Below are positions 51,359 through 61,149 of a DNA stretch of 64,000 nt, piece after piece. The translations under genes and the position numbers were made by a program. The stretch covers positions 62,001 through 126,000 of the forward strand of contig JAFRIW010000051.1 in the NCBI GenBank assembly GCA_017432565.1. Direction: 5' to 3'. The notes under the pieces were generated by a model. It was not told the origin of the DNA, did not search any database, and saw only the letters and a list, made by a program, of their open reading frames with translations. Origin of the DNA: Lachnospiraceae bacterium. Lineage in GTDB: Bacteria; Bacillota; Clostridia; Lachnospirales; Lachnospiraceae. How positions within the stretch are numbered: the stretch's first letter is position 1; every line of letters starts with the position of its first letter.

Positions 51359-52735
51359 TTGAAAAGACGTGATCTGACCAGCGGCAGTATCTTCGGAAAT
51401 CTGCTGTACTTCTCCGTTCCATACCTGATTTCCTGTTTTCTGCAGACCTTCTACGGTCTGGCGGATCTGTTCATCACGGGCCGGTTCAACGGCGCTTCCA
51501 CGATCTCGGCTGTCGCCATCGGCTCCCAGCTGATGCATATGCTGACAGTCATTATTGTCGGACTCGCGATGGGCGCGACCGTGTCGATCGGAAACGCGGT
51601 CGGCGCGAAGGACGCGCGGGAAGCCGGGCGGAATATCGGCGCCGCAGTCTCCATTTTTGCCGTCTTCTCGGTGCTGGTCACCGCGCTGCTGATTCTCACA
51701 AGAAACCCGATTCTGCGGATCCTTTCCACACCGCCGGAAGCTTTTGAAGAGGCGGGCCGGTATGTCCTGATCTGCTTCATCGGCGTCCCCTTTATCACTG
51801 CCTATAACGTCATCAGCAGCATCTTCCGCGGACTGGGCGACACGAAAAGTCCGATGATCTTCGTCTTCGCCGCCGGTGTGATCAATGTCATTCTGGATTA
51901 TATCCTGATCGGTCCCCTCGCCATGGGCGCCATGGGCGCCGCGCTCGCGACCGTCATTTCGCAGGCGCTCAGCGTGCTGCTGGCGCTGCTTTTCTTAAGA
52001 AATGCACTGAAGCCCCGGGACGCACAGGCTGCGCCGGCAATTCTGAAACTGCAGGACTTAAAACCGGACGGACAGGTTCTCTCCCGGATTCTGAAGGTCG
52101 GCATCCCGGTGGCCTGTCAGGACGGTCTGATCCAGATTTCTTTCCTGGTGATCACGGCGATCGCCAACAGCCGCGGCGTGGATGTGGCCGCTGCCGTCGG
52201 TATCGTGGAAAAAATCATCAGCTTCCTGTTCCTGGTTCCGTCGGCCATGCTCTCCTCCGTCTCCGCCATCGCGGCACAGAATGCGGGCGCCGGCGAGGAT
52301 GACCGCGCACTGAAGACACTGCACATCGCCATCGGCACCTGCGTGGTCTACGGCATTCTCACGGTCATTGTCTGTGAGCTGTGGACGCCGCAGATCGTCG
52401 GTCTTTTCACGGACCAGCCGGCGGTTGTCACACTCGGCAGCCAGTACCTGCGCTCCTATGCTTTCGACACCATCGCGGCCGGCGTGCACTTCTGTTACAG
52501 CGGCTTCTTCTGCGCCTACGGAAAGGCAGTTTATTCCTTTATTCACAACATTGCGTCCATCATCCTCATGCGGATTCCGGGTGCCTGGCTGGCCTCCGTG
52601 CTCTTCCCGGCGACCCTCCTTCCCATGGGCGCCGCGGCGCCGCTCGGCTCGCTCCTCTCCGCCATGATCTGCATCTTCCTGTGCCGGCACATGCTGAAAA
52701 GCAGGAACTCACAGTCCGCCCGCCGGGAGCAGTAA
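51359..52735 (+). CDS. MATE-family efflux transporter
   Basis: A twelve-helix protein of about 458 residues of the MATE family. I prefer the TTG at 51359, because GAGGG lies five bases upstream and the protein then begins KRRDLTSGSIFGNLLYFSVPYLISCFLQTFYGLADLFITGRF, as is common in Firmicute MATEs. An ATG at 51326 is the alternative and has no ribosome binding site. The two MATE repeats are visible as GLADLFITGRF plus IGNAVGAKDAREAGRNIGAAVS, and GIVEKIISFLFLVPSAMLSSVSAIAAQNAGAGEDDRAL. It probably exports drugs or metabolites with Na+ or H+. It is a monocistronic gene and is unrelated in context to the MATE of the exopolysaccharide operon. Confidence 0.9.
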   Translation: MKRRDLTSGSIFGNLLYFSVPYLISCFLQTFYGLADLFITGRFNGASTISAVAIGSQLMHMLTVIIVGLAMGATVSIGNAVGAKDAREAGRNIGAAVSIFAVFSVLVTALLILTRNPILRILSTPPEAFEEAGRYVLICFIGVPFITAYNVISSIFRGLGDTKSPMIFVFAAGVINVILDYILIGPLAMGAMGAALATVISQALSVLLALLFLRNALKPRDAQAAPAILKLQDLKPDGQVLSRILKVGIPVACQDGLIQISFLVITAIANSRGVDVAAAVGIVEKIISFLFLVPSAMLSSVSAIAAQNAGAGEDDRALKTLHIAIGTCVVYGILTVIVCELWTPQIVGLFTDQPAVVTLGSQYLRSYAFDTIAAGVHFCYSGFFCAYGKAVYSFIHNIASIILMRIPGAWLASVLFPATLLPMGAAAPLGSLLSAMICIFLCRHMLKSRNSQSARREQ

Positions 52736-52817
52736 TTGACGTTTCCCGCTCCTTTTGCTACTCTCTGCATAGAAGGGCGCAGGCTCTGAAAGAAAGTGCT
52801 TTCCGCACTGTAAAAAT

Positions 52818-52829
52818 ACGATAAATCGT
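52818..52829. promoter_or_regulatory. Short palindrome upstream of the LacI-type regulator gene
   Basis: ACGAT and ATCGT flank two bases, 15 bases before the ATG. The position, next to the GGGGG ribosome binding site, would suit autoregulation. The centre lacks the CG step usual for LacI-family operators, so the match is weak. Confidence 0.3.
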
Positions 52830-52843
52830 TTGGGGGAAAAATC

Positions 52844-53839
52844 ATGACCGGTAAGGAACTGGCGAAAATTCTCGGAATCTCGGAGACAGCCGTTTCCATG
52901 GCATTAAACAACAAGCCGGGTGTCAGCACCCAGACACGTCACAGAGTCAAGGAGGCGGCGGAAAAGTACGGCATGGATCTGTCAAAATTTGCCGCGCTGC
53001 CGACGCTGAACTCCATTTATCTGGTTTATTACAGAAGACACGGCGCGGTGCTGGTCGATTCAACCTTCTTCTCCGAGCTGACTGAGGGTGTCGAGCACGC
53101 CTGTGCCTCCGCAGGGTACCGGATTTATACCGTAAACGTACATGAGCAGGAGGATCTGCGCCGCCAGATCGACGAGATTTCTTTCAAGGACGCGGTGGGC
53201 ATCATTCTGCTGGGAACCGAGATGCGCGACGATGATTTCAACATCCTGGCCTTTTCACGCATTCCGGTCATTCTCCTGGACAATCATTTCATTTCATCCA
53301 AGGTAGACTCCGTGCGCATCAACAACGTGGACGGCGCTTTCCTGGCCACGAATTATCTGATCAACAAGCGCAAAAGCCAGCCTGGATATCTTCACAGCTC
53401 TTTCTACATCCGCAACTTCAGTGAGCGTCATGAGGGCTACGAGAAGGCGCTTCGCTACAACGGCATGTCCCCCACGCAGTCGGTCATACATAAACTGACC
53501 CCCTCGATTGAGGGGGCCTATAACGAGATGCGTGAATATCTTGAAAAAGGCGGGCCGATTGCGGACTGTTACTTCGCGGACAACGATCTGATCGCCATCG
53601 GCGTCCTCCGGGCGCTGCGCGAAGCGGGCTACCTGGTTCCGAAGGATGTCGCGGTCATCGGCTTCGATGATATCACCATGTGCAACTACACAGATCCGCC
53701 GCTCACCACCGTACATATTCCCAAACAGTACATGGGCTATATGGCCGTGGAACGTCTTCTCTCCACGCTCGGAAAGAAGGATTTTTATCCGGTGGACATT
53801 TCCATCTCCGCGCATCTTGTGGTGCGCAGATCCGTCTGA
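52844..53839 (+). CDS. LacI-family transcriptional regulator
   Basis: A 331-residue repressor. The N-terminal helix-turn-helix MTGKELAKILGISETAVSMALNNKPGVSTQTRHRVKEAAEKYG is followed by the hinge and a periplasmic-binding-protein-like sensor domain with DAVGIILLGTEM, DCYFADNDLIAIG-like residues, and VAVIGFDDITMCNYTDPPLTTVHIPKQYMG. A slightly shortened linker (LSKFAALPTLNSIYLVYYRRHG) joins the two. It is convergent with the GH78 operon and the only regulator beside it, so control of that operon is likely. The inducing sugar is unknown. Confidence 0.93.
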   Translation: MTGKELAKILGISETAVSMALNNKPGVSTQTRHRVKEAAEKYGMDLSKFAALPTLNSIYLVYYRRHGAVLVDSTFFSELTEGVEHACASAGYRIYTVNVHEQEDLRRQIDEISFKDAVGIILLGTEMRDDDFNILAFSRIPVILLDNHFISSKVDSVRINNVDGAFLATNYLINKRKSQPGYLHSSFYIRNFSERHEGYEKALRYNGMSPTQSVIHKLTPSIEGAYNEMREYLEKGGPIADCYFADNDLIAIGVLRALREAGYLVPKDVAVIGFDDITMCNYTDPPLTTVHIPKQYMGYMAVERLLSTLGKKDFYPVDISISAHLVVRRSV

Positions 53840-53885
53840 CGCCGGTCGGCAGGATTATGCCCGCCGTACATCAGCCGGAATACTG

Positions 53886-56543
53886 TCAGTCACACAACGC
53901 CTCGATCACATAGCTTCCCGCCCTGAACGGCACAGCCAGTGTCTCCTCTAAGACCTGCTGCCCGTTCAGCGTGATGTCCTTCAGCGGACGGTCCGCTTTA
54001 AAGCACAGTTCACAGTCAAACGGAACCGTAAAGGTATAGCGGATGCGGTTTCCGTCCATTTTCCAGCCCGCCTCATAGGTGCCGCCGGCAAACCTGACGC
54101 AGGTCTGCGCCTCGCCAAGCCGCGCATCCGGGTGCGGTGCGAGAACCACGGCTGCGCCGGCCGGTTTCTCCTCCGTCAGCTGCAGGCCGCAGACCGAGCG
54201 GTAAATCCACTCCACGATCACGCCGTATGCATAATGGTTCAGGCTGTTCATGCCGGTTCCGCTGATTTTTCCGTCCGGCAGAAGCGAATTCCACCGCTCC
54301 CAGACCGTCGTCGCACCGAGATTGACCTCATACAGCCAGCTCGGATAATCCTCGTTGAACAGCAGTGTATAAGCAAGATCCGCGTGCCCCGTCTCCGTCA
54401 GCGCGTCGCACAGATAAGCGGTTCCGACAAAGCCGGTGGCCAGATGATCCTTCCACAGGTGCAGCAGCTCTGCGAGCCGCTCTCCCGCCGCCTGCTTCTC
54501 TTCCTCGTCAAAAACATTCAGATGGATCGCGACCGCATACGCGGTCTGCGTCCGGATGGAGAGCTCGCCCGGGCCTGTGACATATTTTGCCCGGACCGCC
54601 GCGCGGACCTCTGCCGAGATCTTTTCATAATAAGCAGCATCCTCTTCTTTCCCGATCAGCCGGGCGGCCTTCGCCGTCAGCTGTGCCGAATAGAAATAGA
54701 AAACGGAGGCGACAAAGTATTTGTCCGTGCCGCCCTCGCGGTTGTCCATGTCGTTGTCGCTCGCCTCCACATCCAGGCTGAGCCAGTCGCCGAAGTGGAA
54801 GCCGCAGGTCCACAGCCGCTTTCCGCCGCAGTGGTTTTCATCCATGCTGATGATGAAATCGACCCACTGCTTCATGTTGTCGTACTGCTCGGCGAGCCAG
54901 CTGAGATTCCCGCTGTGCAGGTACATATCCCAGGGAATAATGGCGGCGGAATCGCCCCACACGCTCGCGCCGCCCACGCCCCACAGATCCTCTGTCACAT
55001 CAAAAGGCGGCTCCGCGCATTTTTCCTGAGCAATGGTCAGAATGTCCGGCACCACATAAGGCACCGCGCCGCCCATTTCGCGCTGTTCATCCGCCATATC
55101 CCGCAGATACTTCCTGAAGAAGCTCTGGGTGCGCATATGGTAAGAAGCCGCATTGGCAAAAATCTGCGCGTCGCCGGTCCATCCGCACCGCTCGTCGCGC
55201 TGCGGGCAGTCGGTCGGGATGTCCAGGAAATTGCCCTTTTCGCCCCATTTGGTGTTCTCAATCAGACGGTTGATTTTGGCATTCGCCGTCGTAATTCTGC
55301 CGGTCTCTTCCAGATCTGAATAGATGGCCACGGCGGTGAAGTCCGCCCTGTTTGTCTCATCGACAGTGATGCCGCTCACTTTGACATAGCGGAAGCCGAA
55401 GAAGGTGAAATGCGGGCGCGCCGCCTTCCTCGTGCCGTCGGAGATCCATCTGAATTCCGCCGTGGCGGACCGCAGGTTCTCATTATAGAAGCATCCGTCC
55501 TGCATCACTTCGCTGTACTGGAGAATAATCCGTCTGTCCAGCGGTGCCTCGGCCTCAAACTCCACCCAGCCGGTGATTTCCTGTCCGAAATCCAGGACCG
55601 TCTCGCCGACCGGGGTGTGAATGATTTCCTTCACAGGGAACGTCTCATGGCGCACTGCCGGCAGGCCGGTCATCGGAACCAGCTGTGCCCTGGGCGCGGC
55701 GGCATATTTTGCCCGGGCAATATCACGATACCCCGGTGCTGCGATCGCCGAATCGCGCCTTGCGTCGTAAACTTCTCCGTCATAGATGCCAGAGGTGAGG
55801 ATCGGGGAGCGCAGGCACATCCAGGTCTCGTCGGTCCCGATGACCTTCTCACCGATCTGAATGTCCGCGATCAGCTTATATTCGTCTCCGTAATACTCCC
55901 GCAGCTGTCCGCCGACCAGATAGCCGAATCGGCCTTTGTACCAGCCCTCGCCGAGCCAGACATCCAGAACATTCTCGCCCTCCTTCAGGAGCGGCGCGAT
56001 ATCATAAGTCTGGTACTGCACGCGGTACCGGTAATCGGTAAAATACGGGGTCAGGAACTGGTTCCCGATCTTCTCCCCGTTCAGATATGCCTCATACAGG
56101 CCGAGTCCGCAGATATAGAGCCTTGCCCGCTGCGCCGCCTCTTCGCCGGTCAGTGTGAACTTCCTGCGGAAGACGGGATGGATCTCCGCCGTCATCGGGG
56201 AAGTGATCCAGTTTCCCGCGAAAGCGCCGGCTTTGCCGCCCTCAAAATGCGCCTGAGCCTTAGCCGTATCGCCGGTTTCATCGGTCACGCTTACCTGTAT
56301 ATAGTAGGTCTTTCCCTTTTCCAGGATCCCGGACAGATCCGGCGTGTACGCGGCGGGTGAAAGCAGCGTTTCTCCGCTGTCAAACAGGATCTGTGAGAAG
56401 CCTTCATCCTCTGCGAGAAGGAATTCGGAGCAGGCCTGGCGGGTGCCGCGGGCCTCCCGGACCTCCCAGGAGAAGGTCACATTCTTTAAGTCGATTCCGA
56501 TCGGGTTTATCTGGTCATTGACGCGCAGATTGACAATTTTCAT
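53886..56543 (-). CDS. Alpha-L-rhamnosidase (GH78)
   Basis: An 885-residue enzyme without signal peptide that removes terminal alpha-L-rhamnose. N-terminal beta-sandwich domains include the carbohydrate-binding-like block RLYICGLGLYEAYLNGEKIGNQFLTPYFTDYR. A further domain has GETVLDFGQEITGWVEFE. The (alpha/alpha)6 catalytic domain carries DIPTDCPQRDERCGWTGDAQIF, with the general acid Glu in DER, and later NSLNHYAYGVIVEWIYRSVCGL. The C-terminal beta domain is complete. It is the last gene of the operon in the window, 50 bases after the nucleoside-hydrolase-fold gene, with an AGGAG site. Intracellular location implies imported rhamnosylated oligosaccharides or glycosides. Confidence 0.95.
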   Translation of the reverse strand: MKIVNLRVNDQINPIGIDLKNVTFSWEVREARGTRQACSEFLLAEDEGFSQILFDSGETLLSPAAYTPDLSGILEKGKTYYIQVSVTDETGDTAKAQAHFEGGKAGAFAGNWITSPMTAEIHPVFRRKFTLTGEEAAQRARLYICGLGLYEAYLNGEKIGNQFLTPYFTDYRYRVQYQTYDIAPLLKEGENVLDVWLGEGWYKGRFGYLVGGQLREYYGDEYKLIADIQIGEKVIGTDETWMCLRSPILTSGIYDGEVYDARRDSAIAAPGYRDIARAKYAAAPRAQLVPMTGLPAVRHETFPVKEIIHTPVGETVLDFGQEITGWVEFEAEAPLDRRIILQYSEVMQDGCFYNENLRSATAEFRWISDGTRKAARPHFTFFGFRYVKVSGITVDETNRADFTAVAIYSDLEETGRITTANAKINRLIENTKWGEKGNFLDIPTDCPQRDERCGWTGDAQIFANAASYHMRTQSFFRKYLRDMADEQREMGGAVPYVVPDILTIAQEKCAEPPFDVTEDLWGVGGASVWGDSAAIIPWDMYLHSGNLSWLAEQYDNMKQWVDFIISMDENHCGGKRLWTCGFHFGDWLSLDVEASDNDMDNREGGTDKYFVASVFYFYSAQLTAKAARLIGKEEDAAYYEKISAEVRAAVRAKYVTGPGELSIRTQTAYAVAIHLNVFDEEEKQAAGERLAELLHLWKDHLATGFVGTAYLCDALTETGHADLAYTLLFNEDYPSWLYEVNLGATTVWERWNSLLPDGKISGTGMNSLNHYAYGVIVEWIYRSVCGLQLTEEKPAGAAVVLAPHPDARLGEAQTCVRFAGGTYEAGWKMDGNRIRYTFTVPFDCELCFKADRPLKDITLNGQQVLEETLAVPFRAGSYVIEALCD

Positions 56544-56593
56544 TTTTTTACTCCTGTCATCCTATTCAGTCAGCGCAGCATCGTATGGCGCGG

Positions 56594-57511
56594 TCAGTGT
56601 TTTGCGGCAAAAAGAGCCAGCTTCGCGTAAAGGTCATTCAGGATCAGGTGCGAATCCACCTCCCGGTAGACCCGGATCGGGCGGTTTAAGCCGGTCTGCA
56701 CATAAGTCATATCCTTCGTGATCAGCGGCGCCTGCACCCAGTCAAAGCAGAAGCGGTGTTCGTACAGCAGCACGCCGACGGCCGGGGAATCGCCCAGCAC
56801 CCAGGTCTCTCCGCTCCGGAAATCCGACAGGCGCGGAATGTCCTCCTTCGCGTGCTCATTCATCTGTTCCAGAAGATATTTTCCGATGGCGCCGTGCGGA
56901 TAGACATTCAGTTCCAGCTCCGCAAAGGAAACCGCCATCATTTCATAAACATTCTTCGGGATCTGCCACACGGGGACCTTGCTCGAGAAGACGACGTTCG
57001 CTGCCTCAATATCGTTGCCCAGGTTGAATTCGATCCCGCCGCTCGGATAGCGGCCGCCGCCGATCCAGATCACCGTGCAGCGCTGCGCGATCCGCGGCTC
57101 CATCAGCAGGGCGCTCGCCATATCCGTCAGCGGGCCCAGAAACAGGATGTAAAGCGGGCGCGCGTCATTTTTCATGGCCTCTTCCACGATTTTCCGGGCG
57201 CCCTCGCTCACCTGCGGCACCGCCTTGTCCTGAATTGCCCGCTCAGCCCCGCGGAAGATCATCCCCTCCTTCTCAAAGCCCATCAGGTCAAAAATCTTCT
57301 CCAGTTCGGCATAGCTTCTCTCCATGGAATCCGGCAGGCGGGTTCCGAAGTGCGCCGCAATAAAGCCTTTGTTTTCCAGCTTCGGCGAGAGCAGCGCCTG
57401 TACAATGGCGAACTGATCGTCCGCCTCATTTTTCGCATCCGTGTCAATCAGAACCCGGACGATTTTCTCCTCCGGCACCTCAAAAGCGTACTCTGTATAG
57501 CGCATGTCCAT
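56594..57511 (-). CDS. Nucleoside-hydrolase-fold protein (NEADD variant)
   Basis: A 305-residue protein of the inosine-uridine nucleoside hydrolase superfamily. The calcium-binding motif at the N-terminus reads IDTDAKNEADDQFAIVQALL, five residues between DTD and DD instead of three as in classical DTDPGIDD. This resembles the NE-x-DD form of the DUF1593-like branch. LYILFLGPLTDMASALLMEP and VIWIGGGRYPSGGIEFNLGNDIEAANVVFSS are the usual later blocks, with Asn and Asp ligands. In this operon of glycan-degrading genes, cleavage of a ribosyl or other furanosyl bond is plausible. It is not a standard purine salvage gene. A GAAGG site precedes the ATG. Confidence 0.85.
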   Translation of the reverse strand: MDMRYTEYAFEVPEEKIVRVLIDTDAKNEADDQFAIVQALLSPKLENKGFIAAHFGTRLPDSMERSYAELEKIFDLMGFEKEGMIFRGAERAIQDKAVPQVSEGARKIVEEAMKNDARPLYILFLGPLTDMASALLMEPRIAQRCTVIWIGGGRYPSGGIEFNLGNDIEAANVVFSSKVPVWQIPKNVYEMMAVSFAELELNVYPHGAIGKYLLEQMNEHAKEDIPRLSDFRSGETWVLGDSPAVGVLLYEHRFCFDWVQAPLITKDMTYVQTGLNRPIRVYREVDSHLILNDLYAKLALFAAKH

Positions 57512-57548
57512 TCCTTCTTTCTGTTGATTCAGTCTTCAGATCCGGTTT

Positions 57549-59639
57549 TCAGCGATAGTTTACGGGGAAGAAGACCGCCATGTCCTCATCCTCTTCGGGT
57601 CTGCGGTTGTTCCAGGCAAAATACGGAATCAGCCGGACCGGTACCTCCTGCAGTTTTGCGGGACGGAGCGTCCTGTAGAGGCCGCCCTCCCACTCCGGTG
57701 TGCAGAGCATGTTGCCCGAGAGCGCCGTCAGCTGCCGTCCTTCAATTTCAGTCGTTTCGGGCACGAAATCCGCATCTGCCGCAAAGCGCAGTCCGCGCAT
57801 CTGTCCGCGGTATTCCTCCGGCAGATCCGCCTGCTCCAGGCAGTAGACCAGAGGGCCTCTCTCCAGCGCAGCCCGTCCCCGGTCCTCCTCCGCCATCGGA
57901 TGAACCATGGTCAGCCGGGCGGGCATCTCCAGCTTCAGTTCAATCAGGAAATCCTCAATCTGCCTGATTTCAGCCGCCTCATAGAAGCTGCCTTCAGAAA
58001 AGCTTCCGTTCTTTTCCGCAGACAGGTTCTTCTTCGTGATTTCCTGTCCGTCCCGGATCTCAAGCTCCGCCTGATCCGCCCAGCCGGGGATCCGCAGGAA
58101 GATCCGGAGCTTCACGGGTTCTCCGGCACCGGCAGATGCCTTCCGCCCACCCCCGTCACCGGCCGTGACCTGTTCCGCGTGAAAGCGGATCCGGCCGTCA
58201 AACGGATAGTCTGTCTCCTGTACCAGCACCAGTTTTGTCCCGTCCGGCAGCGTCAGTGCCGTGCGGCTCGCACCGTACAGTCCGATATAGACATTCAGAG
58301 CTCCGTCTGCCTCAGCCGGTTCGCCGGACTGCGCAGGATTTTGCCCGTTCTTCCCGAGCACATAAGCGTACTCCGGTGTCTGCGCCAGCAGGCGGGCCAG
58401 GTTGGGCGGGCAGCAGTAGCTGGTGATGTAGCCGGTCCTGTGCAGCGGCCAGACCAGCTCATACTCCAGCTTTCCGGAGCGTTCCAGCATGTTCTCATAG
58501 AAGAAGCGAAGGCCGTCCAGGCTGACGGCAGCAAGGCTGGTGTTCAGAAGAGCCCGCTCGATCAGGTCAAAATAAGATGCGCGGGGATCAATCAGAAACA
58601 TCCGATAAGCCCACAGAATCAGGCCCACGCCCGCGCAGGTTTCATTGTAGGCGGTGAGGTTCGGCAGCTGATACGCGTAGCCGTAGGCCTGGTGGATCAG
58701 CTGGTGGGAGAAAAAATTGCCGTAGGGCGACGCGCCGTTGTAGAGGGCGCCGCACCCGCCGGTCAGATAGAGCTTGTGCTCCGTCAGGTCCTCCATCACG
58801 CTGTTTAAAACCGTGAGATAATCGGGATCCCCCTCCTCCAGATACAGATCGGCGAGGCCCGCGTACAGGTAATTGGCCCGGACCGCGTGTCCGATGATCT
58901 TCCGGTGCATGCGCAGCGGCAGGCGGTCCTGATTGTCGTCCAGACCGTTTTTCACGGAGTCACGGAGTTCGATCGCGGTGCGGGCAAGACGCAGATACTT
59001 TTCATCGCCCGTCGCCCGGTACAGCTCGATCAGCCCCATGTAGTGCGAAGGACAGACCGCCGTCTGCACCTCCTGTTTCTTCAGTGCCTCCGCATACATT
59101 CCGTCCAGATAGTCCGCGGTTTTTTCCGCAATGGAAAGGAAGCTTCTGCGGCCGGTCAGGCGGTAATGCAGTGCCGCCGCCGTAAACATGTGGCCGAAAT
59201 TGTAGACCTCAAAGTCATTGATATCGCCCATACGGTGGACGCCGTTTCCGTCCCGCTCTCCAAGAATCTGTTTGGTGGAGAGGTATCCGTCCGGCTGCTG
59301 GGCGCGCCCGATCAGACCGATATACTCCTCAATCCGCTCCCAGAGCGCTTCGTCGTCCCGCGCGGACGCAACGTAGCAGGCGGCCTCCATCCATTTGTAG
59401 AAGTCGCCGTCGCCGAAGACGGTTCCGTCGTGATGTCCCTCGGCTTCCCCGGCACAGATCCGGAAATTCTCCAGGATGTGGCTGATGTCTTTGTCTTCAA
59501 ACATGGAAAGCAGAAGCGGCACCGTCGCCTGTGCATTCTGCTCCTCCACCGTCTTATAAAAGCCTTCGGTCCAGCGGACCGCGCCGGAAGGCAGCGGCAC
59601 TGCCTTCGCGTAAGGGGATGCAGTCGTATCTGTCAGCAT
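57549..59639 (-). CDS. Glycoside hydrolase family 127 (beta-L-arabinofuranosidase type)
   Basis: A 696-residue cytosolic enzyme of the DUF1680/GH127 family. The (alpha/alpha)6 barrel starts GEAEGHHDGTVFGDGDFYKWMEAACY and has IGRAQQPDGYLSTKQI. The cysteine pair in YITSYCCPPNLARLLAQ (about residue 405) corresponds to the zinc and nucleophile cysteines of HypBA1. GNFFSHQLIHQAYGYAYQ-type residues and C-terminal beta domains follow. The expected reaction is release of beta-L-arabinofuranose from plant glycans such as extensin or pectin side chains. It lies between the kinase and nucleoside-hydrolase-fold genes, spaced 24 and 37 bases, in one operon with GH78. Confidence 0.92.
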   Translation of the reverse strand: MLTDTTASPYAKAVPLPSGAVRWTEGFYKTVEEQNAQATVPLLLSMFEDKDISHILENFRICAGEAEGHHDGTVFGDGDFYKWMEAACYVASARDDEALWERIEEYIGLIGRAQQPDGYLSTKQILGERDGNGVHRMGDINDFEVYNFGHMFTAAALHYRLTGRRSFLSIAEKTADYLDGMYAEALKKQEVQTAVCPSHYMGLIELYRATGDEKYLRLARTAIELRDSVKNGLDDNQDRLPLRMHRKIIGHAVRANYLYAGLADLYLEEGDPDYLTVLNSVMEDLTEHKLYLTGGCGALYNGASPYGNFFSHQLIHQAYGYAYQLPNLTAYNETCAGVGLILWAYRMFLIDPRASYFDLIERALLNTSLAAVSLDGLRFFYENMLERSGKLEYELVWPLHRTGYITSYCCPPNLARLLAQTPEYAYVLGKNGQNPAQSGEPAEADGALNVYIGLYGASRTALTLPDGTKLVLVQETDYPFDGRIRFHAEQVTAGDGGGRKASAGAGEPVKLRIFLRIPGWADQAELEIRDGQEITKKNLSAEKNGSFSEGSFYEAAEIRQIEDFLIELKLEMPARLTMVHPMAEEDRGRAALERGPLVYCLEQADLPEEYRGQMRGLRFAADADFVPETTEIEGRQLTALSGNMLCTPEWEGGLYRTLRPAKLQEVPVRLIPYFAWNNRRPEEDEDMAVFFPVNYR

Positions 59640-59663
59640 AGGTTATCTCCGTTCAATTAAGGT

Positions 59664-61103
59664 TTAGAGCAGAAGCTCAAGAATGGTGCGCAGGGAGTCT
59701 TCTTCGCCCACATTGCCGGGGAAGATGACGTAAGGGATGCCGGGGAAGCGGCTTTCCTCTCCGCACCGCCAGACCGGAATGCCGGGCAGAATCTGGCCGG
59801 CCACCTCAGCCTTCTTTACCTGCAGTGCCTTCACGCCCAGATCACTGGAGGTGATGCCGCCCTTGGCGATCAGGAATGCGGGCCGGATTTTCAGGCCGCC
59901 GACCACGCTGCAGAGGGCATCGGAGATTTCCACGGAGCGCTGCAGAGCGGACTCCTTTGTGTCTCCCTCGACCTGCAGAACCTGTCTCTCCGTGAAAACA
60001 ACCGGCGTGATTCCGCTTGCAAGATCCTGCTCCACCAGAGCGCGGACCCGTTCACTCTCCTGTCCGATCGTTCCGTCCAGTACGGCCGCCGCACGGAAGG
60101 GAATCCGGTCCAGTCCCGCAAGGCCTTCCAGCCGCTCAAGCTGTCTGGTCGTCTTCGCAGTGTGGGATCCGGCGATCACCAGCCCTGCCTTTGCCGCCTC
60201 TGCCTCTGCGCCGCCAAGAAGCTCCTCCCGGGAGAGCAGCGGTCTGTCGGTGACAGCGCCGAAGGCTTTGACAAAATCGGCCGCGGTCCGGTACAGAAAG
60301 CGCCGTCCGGCATTCAGCGCGCGGTACAGCGCCGCGCAGAAGACCCGCATGTCCTGCGGTGAAAGTGCATTGACAATGACCGGCACGCCGCCCCGGGTCT
60401 CCGTCAGAATCTGTGCAGCGGCCTCCACATCGCCTGTGCGCAGCAGCATCAGGTCCACGGACCGGACAGCGGAGGCGGGAATTCTCCCCCCTGTCTTTTC
60501 TTCCACATACTCCCGCAGATCCGATCTGGTGTATCCGAAGGTCTCATCCCGGGCAAATTCGGTCTCCGCGGCCGGAACCAGCTCGTCACCGGTCTTAACG
60601 TAATGAATATTATCGATGGTGAACCGCCCGCCGGCCTCGAAAAACGGCGCGAGAATCAGTCCGTCGCACGGTCCCTGTTTCTCCTTGAGGACGCTTTCCA
60701 GAACATCTGTCTCCAGCGGATAATGACCGCGCAGCGTGGAGTCGCTGCGGCTGATCATCTGAAAAGGAAGGCCGTTTGCGGCCTTAAGACATCTTTCCGC
60801 GATCTCGCGGTGAATGGGCTCTGTCTCTTCCTCCTGCAGTCCTCTTGAATTCGTCAGAATATAGAACAGCGGATCTTCCGCCGTGAACGCTTCTTCAATG
60901 GTCTGCTGCGACCAGTCGGTGTAGACGGGTATGTCATGGACCGTCTGAACGCCGGTCGGGTCATCATCCAGGACAACGATTCTGCCCGGATAAGAGCGGG
61001 CGCTCTGTATCAGTTCTGCCTGCGCCGCCGCGATCTGCTGTGCGTGCTCTGCGGAGATACGGTTCCAGTACTGTGTCTGTTCAGAATAGGATAAGTGCTT
61101 CAA
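59664..61103 (-). CDS. Four-carbon acid sugar kinase family protein (DUF1537 type)
   Basis: A 479-residue kinase. The N-terminal domain has IVVLDDDPTGVQTVHDIPVYTDW and ISRSDSTLRGHYPLETD, the family's sugar-binding hallmarks. The C-terminal nucleotide-binding domain has VIAGSHTAKTTRQLERLEGL and LIAKGGITSSDLGVKAL. Known members phosphorylate D-threonate, D- or L-erythronate, 3-oxo-tetronates or 3-oxo-isoapionate. None of the usual partners (PdxA2, class II aldolase/decarboxylase) is present in the window; BKACE is next door instead. The start is TTG with AGGAGGAG upstream. The substrate is unknown, probably an acid sugar released downstream of glycan breakdown. Confidence 0.9.
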   Translation of the reverse strand: MKHLSYSEQTQYWNRISAEHAQQIAAAQAELIQSARSYPGRIVVLDDDPTGVQTVHDIPVYTDWSQQTIEEAFTAEDPLFYILTNSRGLQEEETEPIHREIAERCLKAANGLPFQMISRSDSTLRGHYPLETDVLESVLKEKQGPCDGLILAPFFEAGGRFTIDNIHYVKTGDELVPAAETEFARDETFGYTRSDLREYVEEKTGGRIPASAVRSVDLMLLRTGDVEAAAQILTETRGGVPVIVNALSPQDMRVFCAALYRALNAGRRFLYRTAADFVKAFGAVTDRPLLSREELLGGAEAEAAKAGLVIAGSHTAKTTRQLERLEGLAGLDRIPFRAAAVLDGTIGQESERVRALVEQDLASGITPVVFTERQVLQVEGDTKESALQRSVEISDALCSVVGGLKIRPAFLIAKGGITSSDLGVKALQVKKAEVAGQILPGIPVWRCGEESRFPGIPYVIFPGNVGEEDSLRTILELLL

Positions 61104-61149
61104 TTCGCTCCTCCTGTCCCGTTTCAGGAACGTCCCTGTGTTTTCTGTT

